NCBI GenBank assembly: GCA_002310095.1
Contig: DBYH01000026.1
Coordinates: 58,178 to 102,523, forward strand
Direction of reading: 5' to 3'
Length of the DNA: 44,346 nucleotides
Source: Firmicutes bacterium UBA1191
Lineage (GTDB): Bacteria > Bacillota > Clostridia > Peptostreptococcales > Anaerovoracaceae
This document shows, in pieces, positions 1 through 6,797 of this stretch (position 1 is its first letter; the number at the start of each line of letters is the position of its first letter). The notes below the pieces were generated by a model that ran no database searches, was not told the origin of the DNA, and saw only the letters and a list, made by a program, of their open reading frames with translations. Made by a program: the position numbers and the translations under genes.

Positions 1-22
1 TCGAATCCTGCTACCCTAGCCA
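1..22 (+). tRNA. 3' end of a tRNA (truncated by window edge), possibly tRNA-Gln
   Basis: The window opens inside the T-loop of a tRNA. Positions 1-6 are the rest of a TTCGAAT loop, 7-11 (CCTGC) the 3' side of the T-stem, 12-18 (TACCCTA) the 3' strand of the acceptor stem, G19 the discriminator base and 20-22 an encoded CCA. The anticodon lies outside the window. The acceptor strand implies a TAGGGTA 5' end; that plus discriminator G fits a clostridial glutamine tRNA best from memory, so the amino acid is inference. The 21 bases 4-24 recur exactly at 205-225. Confidence 0.8.
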
Positions 23-58
23 AAATGAACAGCACCCATTTGGGTGCTGTTTCATTTT
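22..58 (+). terminator. Intrinsic terminator of the tRNA
   Basis: An inverted repeat AACAGCACCC (28-37), loop ATTT, GGGTGCTGTT (42-51) is extended outward by AAAATG (22-27) pairing with CATTTT (53-58) around one bulged T. The T-rich 3' arm and position directly after the encoded CCA make it the tRNA terminator. The A-rich 5' arm would let it act in both directions. Confidence 0.8.
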
Positions 59-77
59 GGCTAAGAAAGATACAGTA

Positions 78-225
78 AGGATTCGAACCTGAAAAGGCCG
101 GAGCGTTAAGCAGAACAGTCCGGTGGACTGTTCTGTAGCGACGGGGTCAAGCAGGCCGAGGGGGCCTGCGCAGACCGGCGGAGGGGCAGGGGCCCCGCCG
201 CGTAAATCCTGCTACCCTAGCCAAA
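78..225 (+). repeat. GC-rich palindromic module ending in a second copy of the tRNA 3' end
   Basis: The module begins with an inverted T-arm sequence (78-91, AGGATTCGAACCTG, the reverse complement of CAGGTTCGAATCCT). It continues with three GC-rich inverted repeats: CAGAACAGTCC/GGACTGTTCTG around GGT (111-135), GCAGGCC/GGCCTGC (151-169), and a CGGCGG...CCGCCG hairpin (about 176-201). It ends with AATCCTGCTACCCTAGCCAAA (205-225), an exact 21-bp copy of the tRNA end at 4-24. AGGATT (78-83) and AATCCT (205-210) form inverted ends. There is no protein-coding signal. I recall comparable modules beside tRNA genes in other gut Clostridia but cannot verify that here. Confidence 0.7.
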
Positions 226-267
226 GATCAAGGGCTCCGAGGACAATCCTCCGGAGCCTTTGATATT
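226..267 (+). terminator. Hairpin after the second tRNA-end copy, likely terminator
   Basis: ATCAAGGGCTCCGAGGA (227-243) pairs with TCCTCCGGAGCCTTTGAT (about 247-264) with one bulge and one G-U pair, followed by a short ATTT tail. As at the true tRNA, a strong hairpin comes immediately after the CCAAA, so the 'tRNA end plus terminator' unit is present twice. The T-tract is weak. Confidence 0.6.
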
Positions 268-541
268 TCAACTCAGGGGGAATATGTAGTATAATCAATG
301 CATAAGCAGATATCAAAATGAAGTGTCCATGTCGATGTGTGGATGTGCATAGATTGCAGGAGTAGACAGAATCTTTGATATGGGAAGGACCACAGTAAAT
401 ATTACCGGTGACGCATCCTGCGTCATTGTGGTTTCAAATCTGTTGAAGAACAAATTCAAGGAATGGTCAGACTCAAGGGATGCATAAATTTGAAATGAAT
501 TGGAATGCAGACATGACTATTCCATTAAGGAGGCAAATGAC
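268..541 (+). other. Non-coding stretch upstream of the first gene
   Basis: No credible gene is seen. There is a TATAAT at 290-295 without a good -35. A nested inverted repeat lies at 389-432: ACCACA...TGTGGT enclosing TGACGCA TCC TGCGTCA (409-425). A strong Shine-Dalgarno AAGGAGG sits at 527-533. Either the TATAAT starts a long leader of about 240 nt or the real promoter is not recognisable to me. Confidence 0.4.
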
Positions 542-1192
542 ATGAAAAGAAAAATGCTATCAATTGTACTGGTGCTGGCTGTCGCTGTTGCGTTCATGCC
601 CTCATTGGCGTTTGCAGGTTCAAGCGTGAGCATGACTACGTTCGACCAGGTGTATAAAGATGGGAATACCGTTTACTGTGCCGGTGCCGGAGGAGTGTAT
701 AAGGCTACGGTAAAAAAGGGAAAAGTGAAAAAAGTCAAGAGACTGTGCAAAGCGGCTTCACCAATATTTGCTGATGAAGAAACGACATATACTTACATAA
801 GCAGCATGAAGAAAAAGGGCAAGTACTTATACTTCCTTCATGGATCAGAAGGGACGATGTATACGATCTGCAGGGTAAGTATCAATGGCGGCAAAGTAAA
901 ATACCTGGAGTCAGTCGGCGATCAGGTCTATTGGGGATATGTAATCATGGGGAAATGGATTTACTATGATTATGGTGATGATGGCTTCCACGCCAAGTTA
1001 AAAAAGATGAAACTGAACGGCAAATCCAAGAAATCCACCAAGGTAAAACCTATCATGAAATCAAAGAACAGGAATAAAGCCGCAAAAGGCTATTCCGTAA
1101 AGATGAAATATTCCAATGGCTACATCAAAGATTATCTCAAGACGCCTAAGGGAAAGTATTATCTTGGAAAGATCCGTGCAGGGGAGTATTAA
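542..1192 (+). CDS. Secreted lysine-rich repeat protein, DUF5050/beta-propeller-like
   Basis: The product has 216 residues and an unknown role outside the cell. The start at 542 is preferred over 500 because AAGGAGG (527-533) lies 8 nt upstream and it begins directly with a signal peptide: MKRKM, a hydrophobic core of about 15 residues, then an AFA-G cleavage site. The mature part is rich in Lys, Gly and Tyr and repeats short strand-like units (YKDGNTVYCAG, GKYLYFLHG, GKWIYYDYGDDG). This is the pattern of DUF5050-type 'interrogate value, print it' propeller blades in clostridial surface proteins. Only two or three blades are present, so the fold is uncertain. It ends 4 nt before the next small gene. 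Confidence 0.65.
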   Translation: MKRKMLSIVLVLAVAVAFMPSLAFAGSSVSMTTFDQVYKDGNTVYCAGAGGVYKATVKKGKVKKVKRLCKAASPIFADEETTYTYISSMKKKGKYLYFLHGSEGTMYTICRVSINGGKVKYLESVGDQVYWGYVIMGKWIYYDYGDDGFHAKLKKMKLNGKSKKSTKVKPIMKSKNRNKAAKGYSVKMKYSNGYIKDYLKTPKGKYYLGKIRAGEY

Positions 1193-1196
1193 GAAT

Positions 1197-1358
1197 ATGA
1201 ACAACGAAGAAAACAAAGGCAAGTCGGTACTTGCGGCGGGAGCGGCGACCGCGTTCTGCGGCCTGGCGCTCTACGCGCTGGGAAAAACTCTGTCGTTCCT
1301 CTTCAGGGACGTGGATCCCGACAGGACCGACAAAAAAGAAAAAGACGAAGATCAGTAG
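1197..1358 (+). CDS. Small single-pass membrane protein, 53 aa
   Basis: I do not recognise a family. The ATG at 1197 is preceded by GGGGAG (1181-1186), and longer upstream extensions would overlap the previous gene. The N-terminus is charged (NNEENKGK). Then comes a hydrophobic Ala/Leu-rich segment of about 22 residues (residues 11-35) with one Cys, followed by a very charged tail (DPDRTDKKEKDEDQ). Topology is probably a single membrane span with a cytoplasmic acidic-basic tail. It sits tightly between the secreted protein and the DsrE-like gene, so it is probably co-transcribed. Its codon use resembles that of its neighbours, which supports a real gene. Confidence 0.55.
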   Translation: MNNEENKGKSVLAAGAATAFCGLALYALGKTLSFLFRDVDPDRTDKKEKDEDQ

Positions 1359-1382
1359 AGGAACAGTTTTTGGAGGAACACT

Positions 1383-1748
1383 ATGGCTTTTAACAGCATA
1401 GAAGAAGTGAGCGACAGGCATCTGCACATTCTCTGGACGAACGCGGACCCGGACACTTCAGAGAACATGGTGATGATGTACGCCAGGAACGCGAAACTCA
1501 ATGACTGGTGGGACAAGGTCACGGTCATAATATGGGGCGCGCCGCAGAAGCTGGTTCTGGAAAATGAGGCGGTAAGGATGAAGATGAAAATGGCCGAGCA
1601 GGCCGGAGTGGAATTCACCGCCTGCATAAGTTGCGCCATCAATCTGGGAACTCTGGAAGGATTGGAGGCTGAAGGCATCGAAGTGATCCGGTGGGGCGAG
1701 AAACTGTCCCTGCTGATGCAGAACGGAAAGCACGTACTCACAGTGTGA
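1383..1748 (+). CDS. DsrE/DsrF-like family protein
   Basis: The product has 121 residues and matches the DsrE/YchN-like fold used in sulfur-relay and related redox proteins. Seen in the sequence: an N-terminal strand (LHILWTNADPD), a central VTVIIWGAPQ strand of the kind that precedes the ligand pocket, a helix of VRMKMKMAEQAG type, and ACISCAINLG, where the family carries its conserved Cys. The Shine-Dalgarno GGAGGAACACT directly precedes the start. Some DsrE proteins hand persulfide to partners; no tus/dsr partner is nearby. Thioredoxin directly downstream suggests a thiol-redox context. The substrate is unknown. Confidence 0.7.
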   Translation: MAFNSIEEVSDRHLHILWTNADPDTSENMVMMYARNAKLNDWWDKVTVIIWGAPQKLVLENEAVRMKMKMAEQAGVEFTACISCAINLGTLEGLEAEGIEVIRWGEKLSLLMQNGKHVLTV

Positions 1749-1828
1749 TAATTCATTGTGTCTTGCTCACGCAGACACACTGTGGTAGCGTATAAGTAGG
1801 ATAAAAAATACAGGAAAGGGGAAATGAA

Positions 1829-2137
1829 ATGGCAGAAATCACAATAACAAAAGATAACTTCCAGGAGGAAGTGCTGGAATCAGATATCCCTGTAATGGTG
1901 GATTTCTGGGCGACCTGGTGCGGCCCTTGCCAGATGCTGGCGCCGACCATCGAGGAAATCGCCGAAGAATACGAAGGAAAGATCAAGGTCGGCAAGGTCA
2001 ATGTCGATGAGGAGAGAGAACTGGCCTTCAATTACGGCATCTCGAGCATTCCGACGATCATCGTGTTCAAGGATGGGCAGATAGCCAACCAGACCATGGG
2101 CTTCCAGCCAAAAGAAAACCTGCTGGCGCTGCTGTAG
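1829..2137 (+). CDS. trxA: Thioredoxin
   Basis: A 102-residue cytosolic dithiol-disulfide oxidoreductase that reduces ribonucleotide reductase, peroxiredoxins and similar targets through thioredoxin reductase. The active site FWATWCGPC lies at about residues 27-35. The cis-proline motif SSIPTIIVF (near 71-79) and the Asp of VDFWA are present, and the length is standard. The start is supported by AGGAAAGGGG 7-10 nt upstream. An inverted repeat TGTGTCT/AGACACA (1757-1779) lies in the 80-nt gap after the DsrE-like gene and lacks a T-tract. TrxB is not in the window. Confidence 0.95.
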   Translation: MAEITITKDNFQEEVLESDIPVMVDFWATWCGPCQMLAPTIEEIAEEYEGKIKVGKVNVDEERELAFNYGISSIPTIIVFKDGQIANQTMGFQPKENLLALL

Positions 2138-2185
2138 GCCGCAGGAAAACCAGATAAGATTATTCAACAAGCAAGGAGGTAGAAA

Positions 2186-2497
2186 ATGCAGATATTCACA
2201 ATCAATTATGTTCCGGGTAAGGAAATCGAGGCCATTGGCCTTGTAACAGGAAACGTGGTTCAGGCCAAGCACATCGGCAGAGACCTGATGGCAGGACTGA
2301 AGAATATCGCGGGAGGCGAGATCGTAAGCTATACGGATCTGCTCAACGAGTCCAGAGTGATCGCGAGAGACAGAATGATAGCCGAGGCGGAATCCCTGGG
2401 CGCTGACGCCGTAATCAGCATGAGATTCGACGCGGCATCGATCATGGAAGGAACCAGCGAGATCCTGGCGTACGGCACAGCTGTAAAATTCAAGTAA
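2186..2497 (+). CDS. YbjQ/UPF0145 family putative heavy-metal-binding protein
   Basis: The product has 103 residues, the normal length for the UPF0145 (YbjQ, DUF74) family, which forms small pentameric beta/alpha proteins of unknown function. Recognisable parts are the GKEIEAIGLVTGNVVQAK start, ARDRMIAEAESLGADAVI in the middle and the C-terminal AYGTAVKF strand. An AAGGAGGT Shine-Dalgarno lies 7 nt upstream. It is in the same run as trxA and abuts the CPCC gene with no gap. 'Heavy-metal binding' is an old family label without strong experimental backing. Confidence 0.85.
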   Translation: MQIFTINYVPGKEIEAIGLVTGNVVQAKHIGRDLMAGLKNIAGGEIVSYTDLLNESRVIARDRMIAEAESLGADAVISMRFDAASIMEGTSEILAYGTAVKFK

Positions 2498-2710
2498 ATG
2501 GATTATTTCGTTAATAATGGCGACAGGGAAGACAGATTATGTCCGTGCTGCGGGCGCCACTACTTCGAGGAGAAGGACGCCTACGAGATATGCCCGGTAT
2601 GCGGATGGGAAGACGATCCGCTCCAGAGGCGTGAGCCGGACTTCGCGGGGGGCGCCAACGCCCTCAGTCTTAACGACGCCATAATGAAGTACAATGAAGA
2701 AGCAGAGTAA
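2498..2710 (+). CDS. CPCC-type cysteine-rich protein
   Basis: A 70-residue protein of the Cys_rich_CPCC family, whose function is unknown. It has two Cys pairs arranged like a small zinc ribbon: CPCCGRHYF (residues 16-24) and CPVCGWEDDPLQ (32-43), followed by the usual acidic 'EDDP..R..PD..GG.N..SL..A' segment. Its ATG directly follows the TAA of the YbjQ gene and no independent ribosome site is visible, which implies translational coupling. Its 3' end overlaps the next gene by 17 bp in another frame. CPCC proteins are often found beside toxin-like genes, which may matter given the downstream protein; that link is inference. Confidence 0.8.
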   Translation: MDYFVNNGDREDRLCPCCGRHYFEEKDAYEICPVCGWEDDPLQRREPDFAGGANALSLNDAIMKYNEEAE

Positions 2711-3194
2711 TGCAAAAGCAGCCTCAAGGGCCCTTATAATACTGCTGATAATAGCGGCGATTGTTCTGCTTCTGGTGTTCGGGTGCAGTCATAAAGACGC
2801 GGCTCAGAATGACGAGGCGACGACTCAGACAACGGAACAGGCGGCAGAGACAACGACTCAGGCAGCTGAAACCATGACTCAGGCAACTGAGACCGAGGCG
2901 CAAACTACGACCCAGGCCCCTCAGGCAGAGTACACGTTCAGGTACAGCGACCGCCTGAAGGAGCACTACAGAAAGCACGGTATCGAGATGGGATTCTCCT
3001 CGCCGGAGGAGTATCTGGCTGCCGCGAACGCGGTAATAGCCAATCCGGAAGCCCTGACGAAGAGGGAAAAGGAAGACGGAGACTATCTTTTCTACGTTGA
3101 GTGGACCAACGAGTTCGTGGTGCTTTCGACGGACGGGTACATAAGGACCTACTTCTGCCCGGACAGCGGGAAACGGTACTTCGACAGACAGTGA
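2694..3194 (+). CDS. Membrane-anchored or lipoprotein with toxin-like (BECR-type) C-terminal domain
   Basis: The product has 166 residues. Residues 1-12 are basic, 13-31 are hydrophobic and end in FGCSHKD, a lipobox-like Cys although Phe at -2 is atypical. Residues 35-80 are a low-complexity Thr/Gln/Ala/Glu linker with repeated TTQAAET units. The C-terminal ~85 residues have the layout of small RNase-type domains at the C-termini of polymorphic toxins: RLKEHYRKHG, GFSSPEEYLAAA, then TNEFVVLSTDGYIRTYF and a final YFDRQ. In that fold class (Barnase/EndoU/ColicinE5-RelE) the His and the Arg/Thr of RTYF are active-site candidates. No export locus is visible. The activity is not proven; it may be a domesticated domain. 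Confidence 0.6.
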   Translation: MKKQSNAKAASRALIILLIIAAIVLLLVFGCSHKDAAQNDEATTQTTEQAAETTTQAAETMTQATETEAQTTTQAPQAEYTFRYSDRLKEHYRKHGIEMGFSSPEEYLAAANAVIANPEALTKREKEDGDYLFYVEWTNEFVVLSTDGYIRTYFCPDSGKRYFDRQ

Positions 3195-3220
3195 CGATAA
3201 AGTGACAATTACAAGACATG

Positions 3221-3249
3221 AAAAAGGAGCCTGACGGCTCCTTTTGCTT
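3221..3249 (+). terminator. Bidirectional intrinsic terminator
   Basis: AAAAAGGAGCC (3221-3231), TGAC, GGCTCCTTTT (3236-3245) followed by TGCTTT. It sits between the stop of the plus-strand toxin-like gene and the stop of minus-strand spoVG and serves both. Confidence 0.85.
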
Positions 3250-3271
3250 TACCAAACTTGAACTATTGATA

Positions 3272-3571
3272 TTATTCCTCTTCCGCCGGCTCAGCTGTTT
3301 CTTCAGCCGATTTTTCTGCCAGCACTTTGTCGTACTCCTCAAAGATGGCATCTCTGATTTTGTTTCTGGTCTCAGATACCAGCGGGTGAGCGATATCTCG
3401 GAAATCGCCTTCTCCCATTTTCCTGCTAGGCATTGCGATGAACAGGCCATTCTGGCCCTCGATGATCTTGATGTCATGTACTACGAACTCGTCATCAAAG
3501 GTGATCGACACCACAGCTTTCATTTTTCCCTCATCACTAACCTTGCGGATTCGAACGTCTGTAATATTCAT
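3272..3571 (-). CDS. spoVG: SpoVG family RNA/DNA-binding regulator
   Basis: The product has 99 residues and is highly similar to SpoVG: it starts MNITDVRIRKV and contains MPSRKMGEGDFRDIAHP, the family signature, followed by an acidic tail (AEETAEPAEEE). The start at 3571 is chosen because SpoVG proteins start at this Met and an AAAGGCGG ribosome site lies just upstream. SpoVG is a nucleic-acid-binding regulator in both spore formers and non-spore formers, so it does not prove sporulation. In Bacillus and many Clostridia it lies in the same direction as glmU-prs-pth-mfd; here it is on the opposite strand, divergent from murC. Confidence 0.93.
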   Translation of the reverse strand: MNITDVRIRKVSDEGKMKAVVSITFDDEFVVHDIKIIEGQNGLFIAMPSRKMGEGDFRDIAHPLVSETRNKIRDAIFEEYDKVLAEKSAEETAEPAEEE

Positions 3572-3590
3572 CGATATACCGCCTTTCATA

Positions 3591-3598
3591 CCCCCCCC
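3591..3598 (-). repeat. G8 homopolymer in the spoVG leader
   Basis: Eight consecutive G on the minus strand (CCCCCCCC on plus) lie in the predicted 5' leader of spoVG, 20 nt before the start codon and just upstream of the ribosome site. Such tracts can change length during replication. Confidence 0.6.
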
Positions 3599-3611
3599 TG
3601 CATTTGTAATA

Positions 3612-3640
3612 AGTATAAACTCGCATAAATGAAAATACAA
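3612..3640 (-). promoter_or_regulatory. spoVG promoter (sigma-A type)
   Basis: On the minus strand TTGTAT (3640-3635) and TATACT (3617-3612) are separated by 17 bp, giving a start near 3605 and a leader of about 34 nt. Bacillus spoVG is known for sigma-H control; I do not see a sigma-H-like element here. Confidence 0.65.
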
Positions 3641-3762
3641 GCAATTATGCAAAAAATCTGACAATTTACGGTCAAAACATTATTCACTTGAAAATGGACA
3701 AAAAAACAGACAGTCAGACCCCGTTTCAGGCATCACTTTTTTGTATCTAAACTGTTTATTTA

Positions 3763-3771
3763 TGGTATACT
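3763..3771 (+). promoter_or_regulatory. murC operon promoter, extended -10
   Basis: TGG followed by TATACT (3766-3771) forms an extended -10 (TGn) element. The -35 region (TTGTAT at 3741-3746, 19-bp spacer) is poor. The start would be near 3778, 20 nt before murC. Together with the spoVG promoter it drives divergent transcription from a 226-bp gap. Confidence 0.6.
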
Positions 3772-3797
3772 GAATGTGCGATAACAGGGGGACTTAA

Positions 3798-5237
3798 ATG
3801 TTTGATTTATCTAAATATAGAAAAATACACTGCATCGGCATTGGAGGCATAGGTTTATCCGGTGTCGCTGAGGTTTTATTGTCCCAGGGCTACGAAGTGT
3901 CCGGTTCGGACATGAGAGAAAGCGACATCACCGAGAAGCTGATGGACCAGGGGGCAAGAGTATTCCTCGGTCACAGAGCCAAGAATGTCGAGGACGTGGA
4001 CCTTGTTGTATATACTGTCGCGGTCGGCGACGATAATCCGGAACTTGCCAGGGCGAGAGAACTGGGCATCCCTACGATAACGAGAGCCCAGGCTCTTGGC
4101 GCGCTCATGGGAGAATACAACAAATCCATCGCCATTTCTGGAACCCACGGCAAGACGACCACTACCTCCATGGTATCCCTCATACTCAAGGACGCGAACA
4201 GAGAACCAACGATACTTGTGGGCGGCAATCTGGATGAGATAGGCGGCAACTGCTACGTGGGGCAGGACGACTTCTTCGTAACAGAGGCCTGCGAATACAA
4301 AGACAGCTTCCTTGAACTGAGGCCGAATATAGAGATCATTCTCAATATCGATTCAGATCATCTCGATTACTTTAAGGATGTTGGACATATCGCCAGGTCA
4401 TTTCAGAAGTTCGCCCGTCTTGTGCCGGAGGACGGCGTTGTCATCGCCTACGACGCCAACGCGTACGTCAGCAGCGCGACGGAAAATCTGCCGAACGTGG
4501 TAACATTCGGTATCTCAAGGGGCTGCGACTACTACGCCAGCAATATCAGATTCGATACGGACGGTATGCCGCATTTTGATGTCAACCACGGCGGACAGAC
4601 CCTCTGCAACATCAAGCTCCGCATTCCGGGCGAGCATAACATACTGAATGCCATGGCTGCCTTTGCATGCTGCCATATACTCGGCGTCGACGTTGACGAC
4701 ATCGTGCGTACCCTGGAAACCTACCACGGCACCCACCGGAGATTCGACATCCTTGGAAGGACCAGCACGGACGTGAAGATCATCGACGACTACGCCCATC
4801 ATCCGACGGAGATCAAGGCGACGCTTTCGGCGGTCAGGAACATGAAACACAAGACCCTTTGGTGCCTGTTCCAGCCTCATACGTACACCAGGACGATGGC
4901 TCTGCTCGATGACTTCGGCGCGGCCTTCGACAATGCGGACGAGATAATCCTTGCCGAGATCTACGCGGCGAGGGAGACAAATATATATAAGATCAGCTCA
5001 AAGTCAATGATGGAGAAGATCCTGGAGCATGATCCTTCGAAGCACGTTTTCTATATCGAGGACTTTGAGGACATCGCGAGCTTCGTCTACGAGAGGGCGG
5101 AGCCGGGCGATCTGGTCCTCACTATGGGAGCGGGCGACATCAATAAAGTCGGCGAAATGATTCTGGACATGGACGCTGCCAGAATAGAAGCTATAAGAAA
5201 GACGAAGGAAAGGGAATACAAGAAGATCGAAGACTAG
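3798..5237 (+). CDS. murC: UDP-N-acetylmuramate--L-alanine ligase
   Basis: A 479-residue cytosolic Mur ligase that adds L-Ala to UDP-MurNAc with ATP, the first step of the peptidoglycan stem peptide. Seen: an N-terminal Rossmann motif IHCIGIGGIGLSGVAE (residues 9-24), the Mur-ligase P-loop SGTHGKTTTTSMV near 114-126, HLDYF with metal and substrate residues, GEHNILNAMAA at the start of the third domain, THRRFD, and DDYAHHPTEIKATL. Length is standard. An AGGGGG ribosome site precedes the start. It begins a five-gene plus-strand run ending in dapB. In related Clostridia murC often precedes purR-spoVG-glmU-prs; purR and glmU are absent here. Confidence 0.96.
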   Translation: MFDLSKYRKIHCIGIGGIGLSGVAEVLLSQGYEVSGSDMRESDITEKLMDQGARVFLGHRAKNVEDVDLVVYTVAVGDDNPELARARELGIPTITRAQALGALMGEYNKSIAISGTHGKTTTTSMVSLILKDANREPTILVGGNLDEIGGNCYVGQDDFFVTEACEYKDSFLELRPNIEIILNIDSDHLDYFKDVGHIARSFQKFARLVPEDGVVIAYDANAYVSSATENLPNVVTFGISRGCDYYASNIRFDTDGMPHFDVNHGGQTLCNIKLRIPGEHNILNAMAAFACCHILGVDVDDIVRTLETYHGTHRRFDILGRTSTDVKIIDDYAHHPTEIKATLSAVRNMKHKTLWCLFQPHTYTRTMALLDDFGAAFDNADEIILAEIYAARETNIYKISSKSMMEKILEHDPSKHVFYIEDFEDIASFVYERAEPGDLVLTMGAGDINKVGEMILDMDAARIEAIRKTKEREYKKIED

Positions 5238-5252
5238 GAAGGAGAAGATCAG

Positions 5253-6218
5253 ATGATGAAGAACAGCTTATTCTCAAGCTACAAAGTTTTTGCCTGCAAC
5301 TCACATCCTGAGCTTGCGGAGGAAATCGCGGGTATCATGGGAAAGCCCCTTGGCAGTCTGGAAGTCAAGCAGTTCAGCGACGGTGAAATATGCGTGAATC
5401 TGGGGGAAACAGTCAGAGGAGTCGACTGCTTCGTTATCCAGTCGACATGCTTCCCTGTGAACGACAACCTGATGGAGCTGCTCATCACGATCGACGCCAT
5501 GAAACGGGCTTCAGCCGGAAGAATAACCGCAGTTGTGCCGTATTACGGCTACGCGCGTCAGGATCGTAAGGCAAAAGCAAGAGATCCGATCACGGCCAAG
5601 CTTGTGGCGGACATGATCGTGAAGGCGGGCGCGGACAGAATAATCACCATGGATCTGCACGCGGCCCAGATACAGGGATTCTTCACGATTCCGGTGGATC
5701 ATCTGATCGGACAGCCTTTGCTTACCGAATACTACAGAAAACAGAAAATAGACGATCTCGTGATCGTATCGCCTGACCACGGCAGCGTGCCGAGGGCCAG
5801 GAACATGGCTGAGCCTCTCAACTGCCCGATAGCCATCGTGGACAAGAGGCGTCCTAAGCCGAACGTAAGCGAGATCATGAACATAATCGGCGATATCGAA
5901 GACAAGAACTGCGTCCTTCTGGACGACATGATCGATACGGCCGGAACGATAACAAACGCGGCGAACGCCCTCAAGGAGATGGGCGCCAAGAGCGTCAGAG
6001 CCTGCGCGACCCACCCGGTTCTTTCAGGACCGGCCATCGAGCGCATTCAGGATTCGGCAATAGAGGAACTTGTGCTTCTGAACACCATGCCGGTTGCTGA
6101 AGAGAAGATGATCGATAAAATCAAAATGATTTCCGTAGGACCATGCTTCGCCGAAGCACTGATCAGGATCCACAACAATGAGTCGATCAGCAAGTTGTTT
6201 GAAGGAAACAGATTCTAG
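5253..6218 (+). CDS. prs: Ribose-phosphate pyrophosphokinase
   Basis: A 321-residue enzyme that makes PRPP from ribose-5-phosphate and ATP for nucleotide, His and Trp synthesis. Seen: KQFSDGEICVNLGETVRG in the N-terminal half, YYGYARQDRK with flexible-loop Arg residues, the signature DLHAAQIQGFF (about 134-144), the flexible RRPKPN loop and the PRPP-binding loop LLDDMIDTAGTI (about 221-232). GGAAGGAG precedes the tandem ATGATG; the first ATG is used here, though the second is equally possible. Gap of 15 nt to murC and none to pth, so one operon. Confidence 0.96.
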   Translation: MMKNSLFSSYKVFACNSHPELAEEIAGIMGKPLGSLEVKQFSDGEICVNLGETVRGVDCFVIQSTCFPVNDNLMELLITIDAMKRASAGRITAVVPYYGYARQDRKAKARDPITAKLVADMIVKAGADRIITMDLHAAQIQGFFTIPVDHLIGQPLLTEYYRKQKIDDLVIVSPDHGSVPRARNMAEPLNCPIAIVDKRRPKPNVSEIMNIIGDIEDKNCVLLDDMIDTAGTITNAANALKEMGAKSVRACATHPVLSGPAIERIQDSAIEELVLLNTMPVAEEKMIDKIKMISVGPCFAEALIRIHNNESISKLFEGNRF

Positions 6219-6797
6219 ATGTATGTGATCGCGGGCCTGGGCAATCCGGGCAGACAATACGAAAGAACCCGTCACAACATGGGCTTCATGGTCGCGGATG
6301 TATTCGCGGCCGCCCATGACATTGACGTGCGCAGGATCAAACACAAGGCTCTCGTGGGCGAGGGGAGGATCGGAGACGAGAAGGTAATCGTCGTCAAGCC
6401 CCAGACCTACATGAACCTGAGCGGCGAGTCCCTGCGCGAGGTCGTAAACTACTACGACGTTCCAATGGAGAACCTCATAGTAGTCTACGACGACATGGAC
6501 CTGGATACGGGGACCCTGCGCATAAGGAAGAAGGGCAGCTCGGGAAGCCACAACGGCATGAAATCGGTCATATACCAGCTTCAGTCGGACGAATTCCCGC
6601 GCGTTCGCATCGGCATCGGCACGCCGCCTGAGGATGACTGGAAGGACTACGTAACGGGTCAGGTCACCGAGAAGGAGGCCGAGGTCCTGACGGAAACCAT
6701 AAAGAAAGCGGCTGAGGCGCTGGAATGCATAATAACCGAGGGAATTGACATAGCGATGAACAGGTTCAATACAGGCAGAAAGCATGAAGATGATTAA
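6219..6797 (+). CDS. pth: Peptidyl-tRNA hydrolase
   Basis: A 192-residue enzyme that releases peptides from prematurely dissociated peptidyl-tRNA. Seen: GLGNPG at residues 6-11 with Asn9, RHNMGF with catalytic His19, PQTYMNLSG, the catalytic acid region VVYDDMDLD, and GSSGSHNGMKS. Length and domain layout are standard. The ATG immediately follows the prs TAG; an AAGGAA 13 nt upstream lies inside prs, so translation is coupled. The 3' end overlaps mfd by 14 bp. The prs-pth-mfd order is classic for Bacillota. Confidence 0.96.
   Translation: MYVIAGLGNPGRQYERTRHNMGFMVADVFAAAHDIDVRRIKHKALVGEGRIGDEKVIVVKPQTYMNLSGESLREVVNYYDVPMENLIVVYDDMDLDTGTLRIRKKGSSGSHNGMKSVIYQLQSDEFPRVRIGIGTPPEDDWKDYVTGQVTEKEAEVLTETIKKAAEALECIITEGIDIAMNRFNTGRKHEDD

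Noticed and set aside
317..364. A 15-codon Cys-rich ORF starting MKCPCRCVD
   Set aside because: No ribosome site, very short, and no supporting context; it probably occurs by chance.
1757..1779. TGTGTCT/AGACACA inverted repeat between the DsrE-like gene and trxA as a terminator
   Set aside because: It has no T-tract and the genes run in the same direction, so read-through is likely.
3272..3571. spoVG as evidence that the organism sporulates
   Set aside because: SpoVG occurs in many non-sporulating Bacillota.
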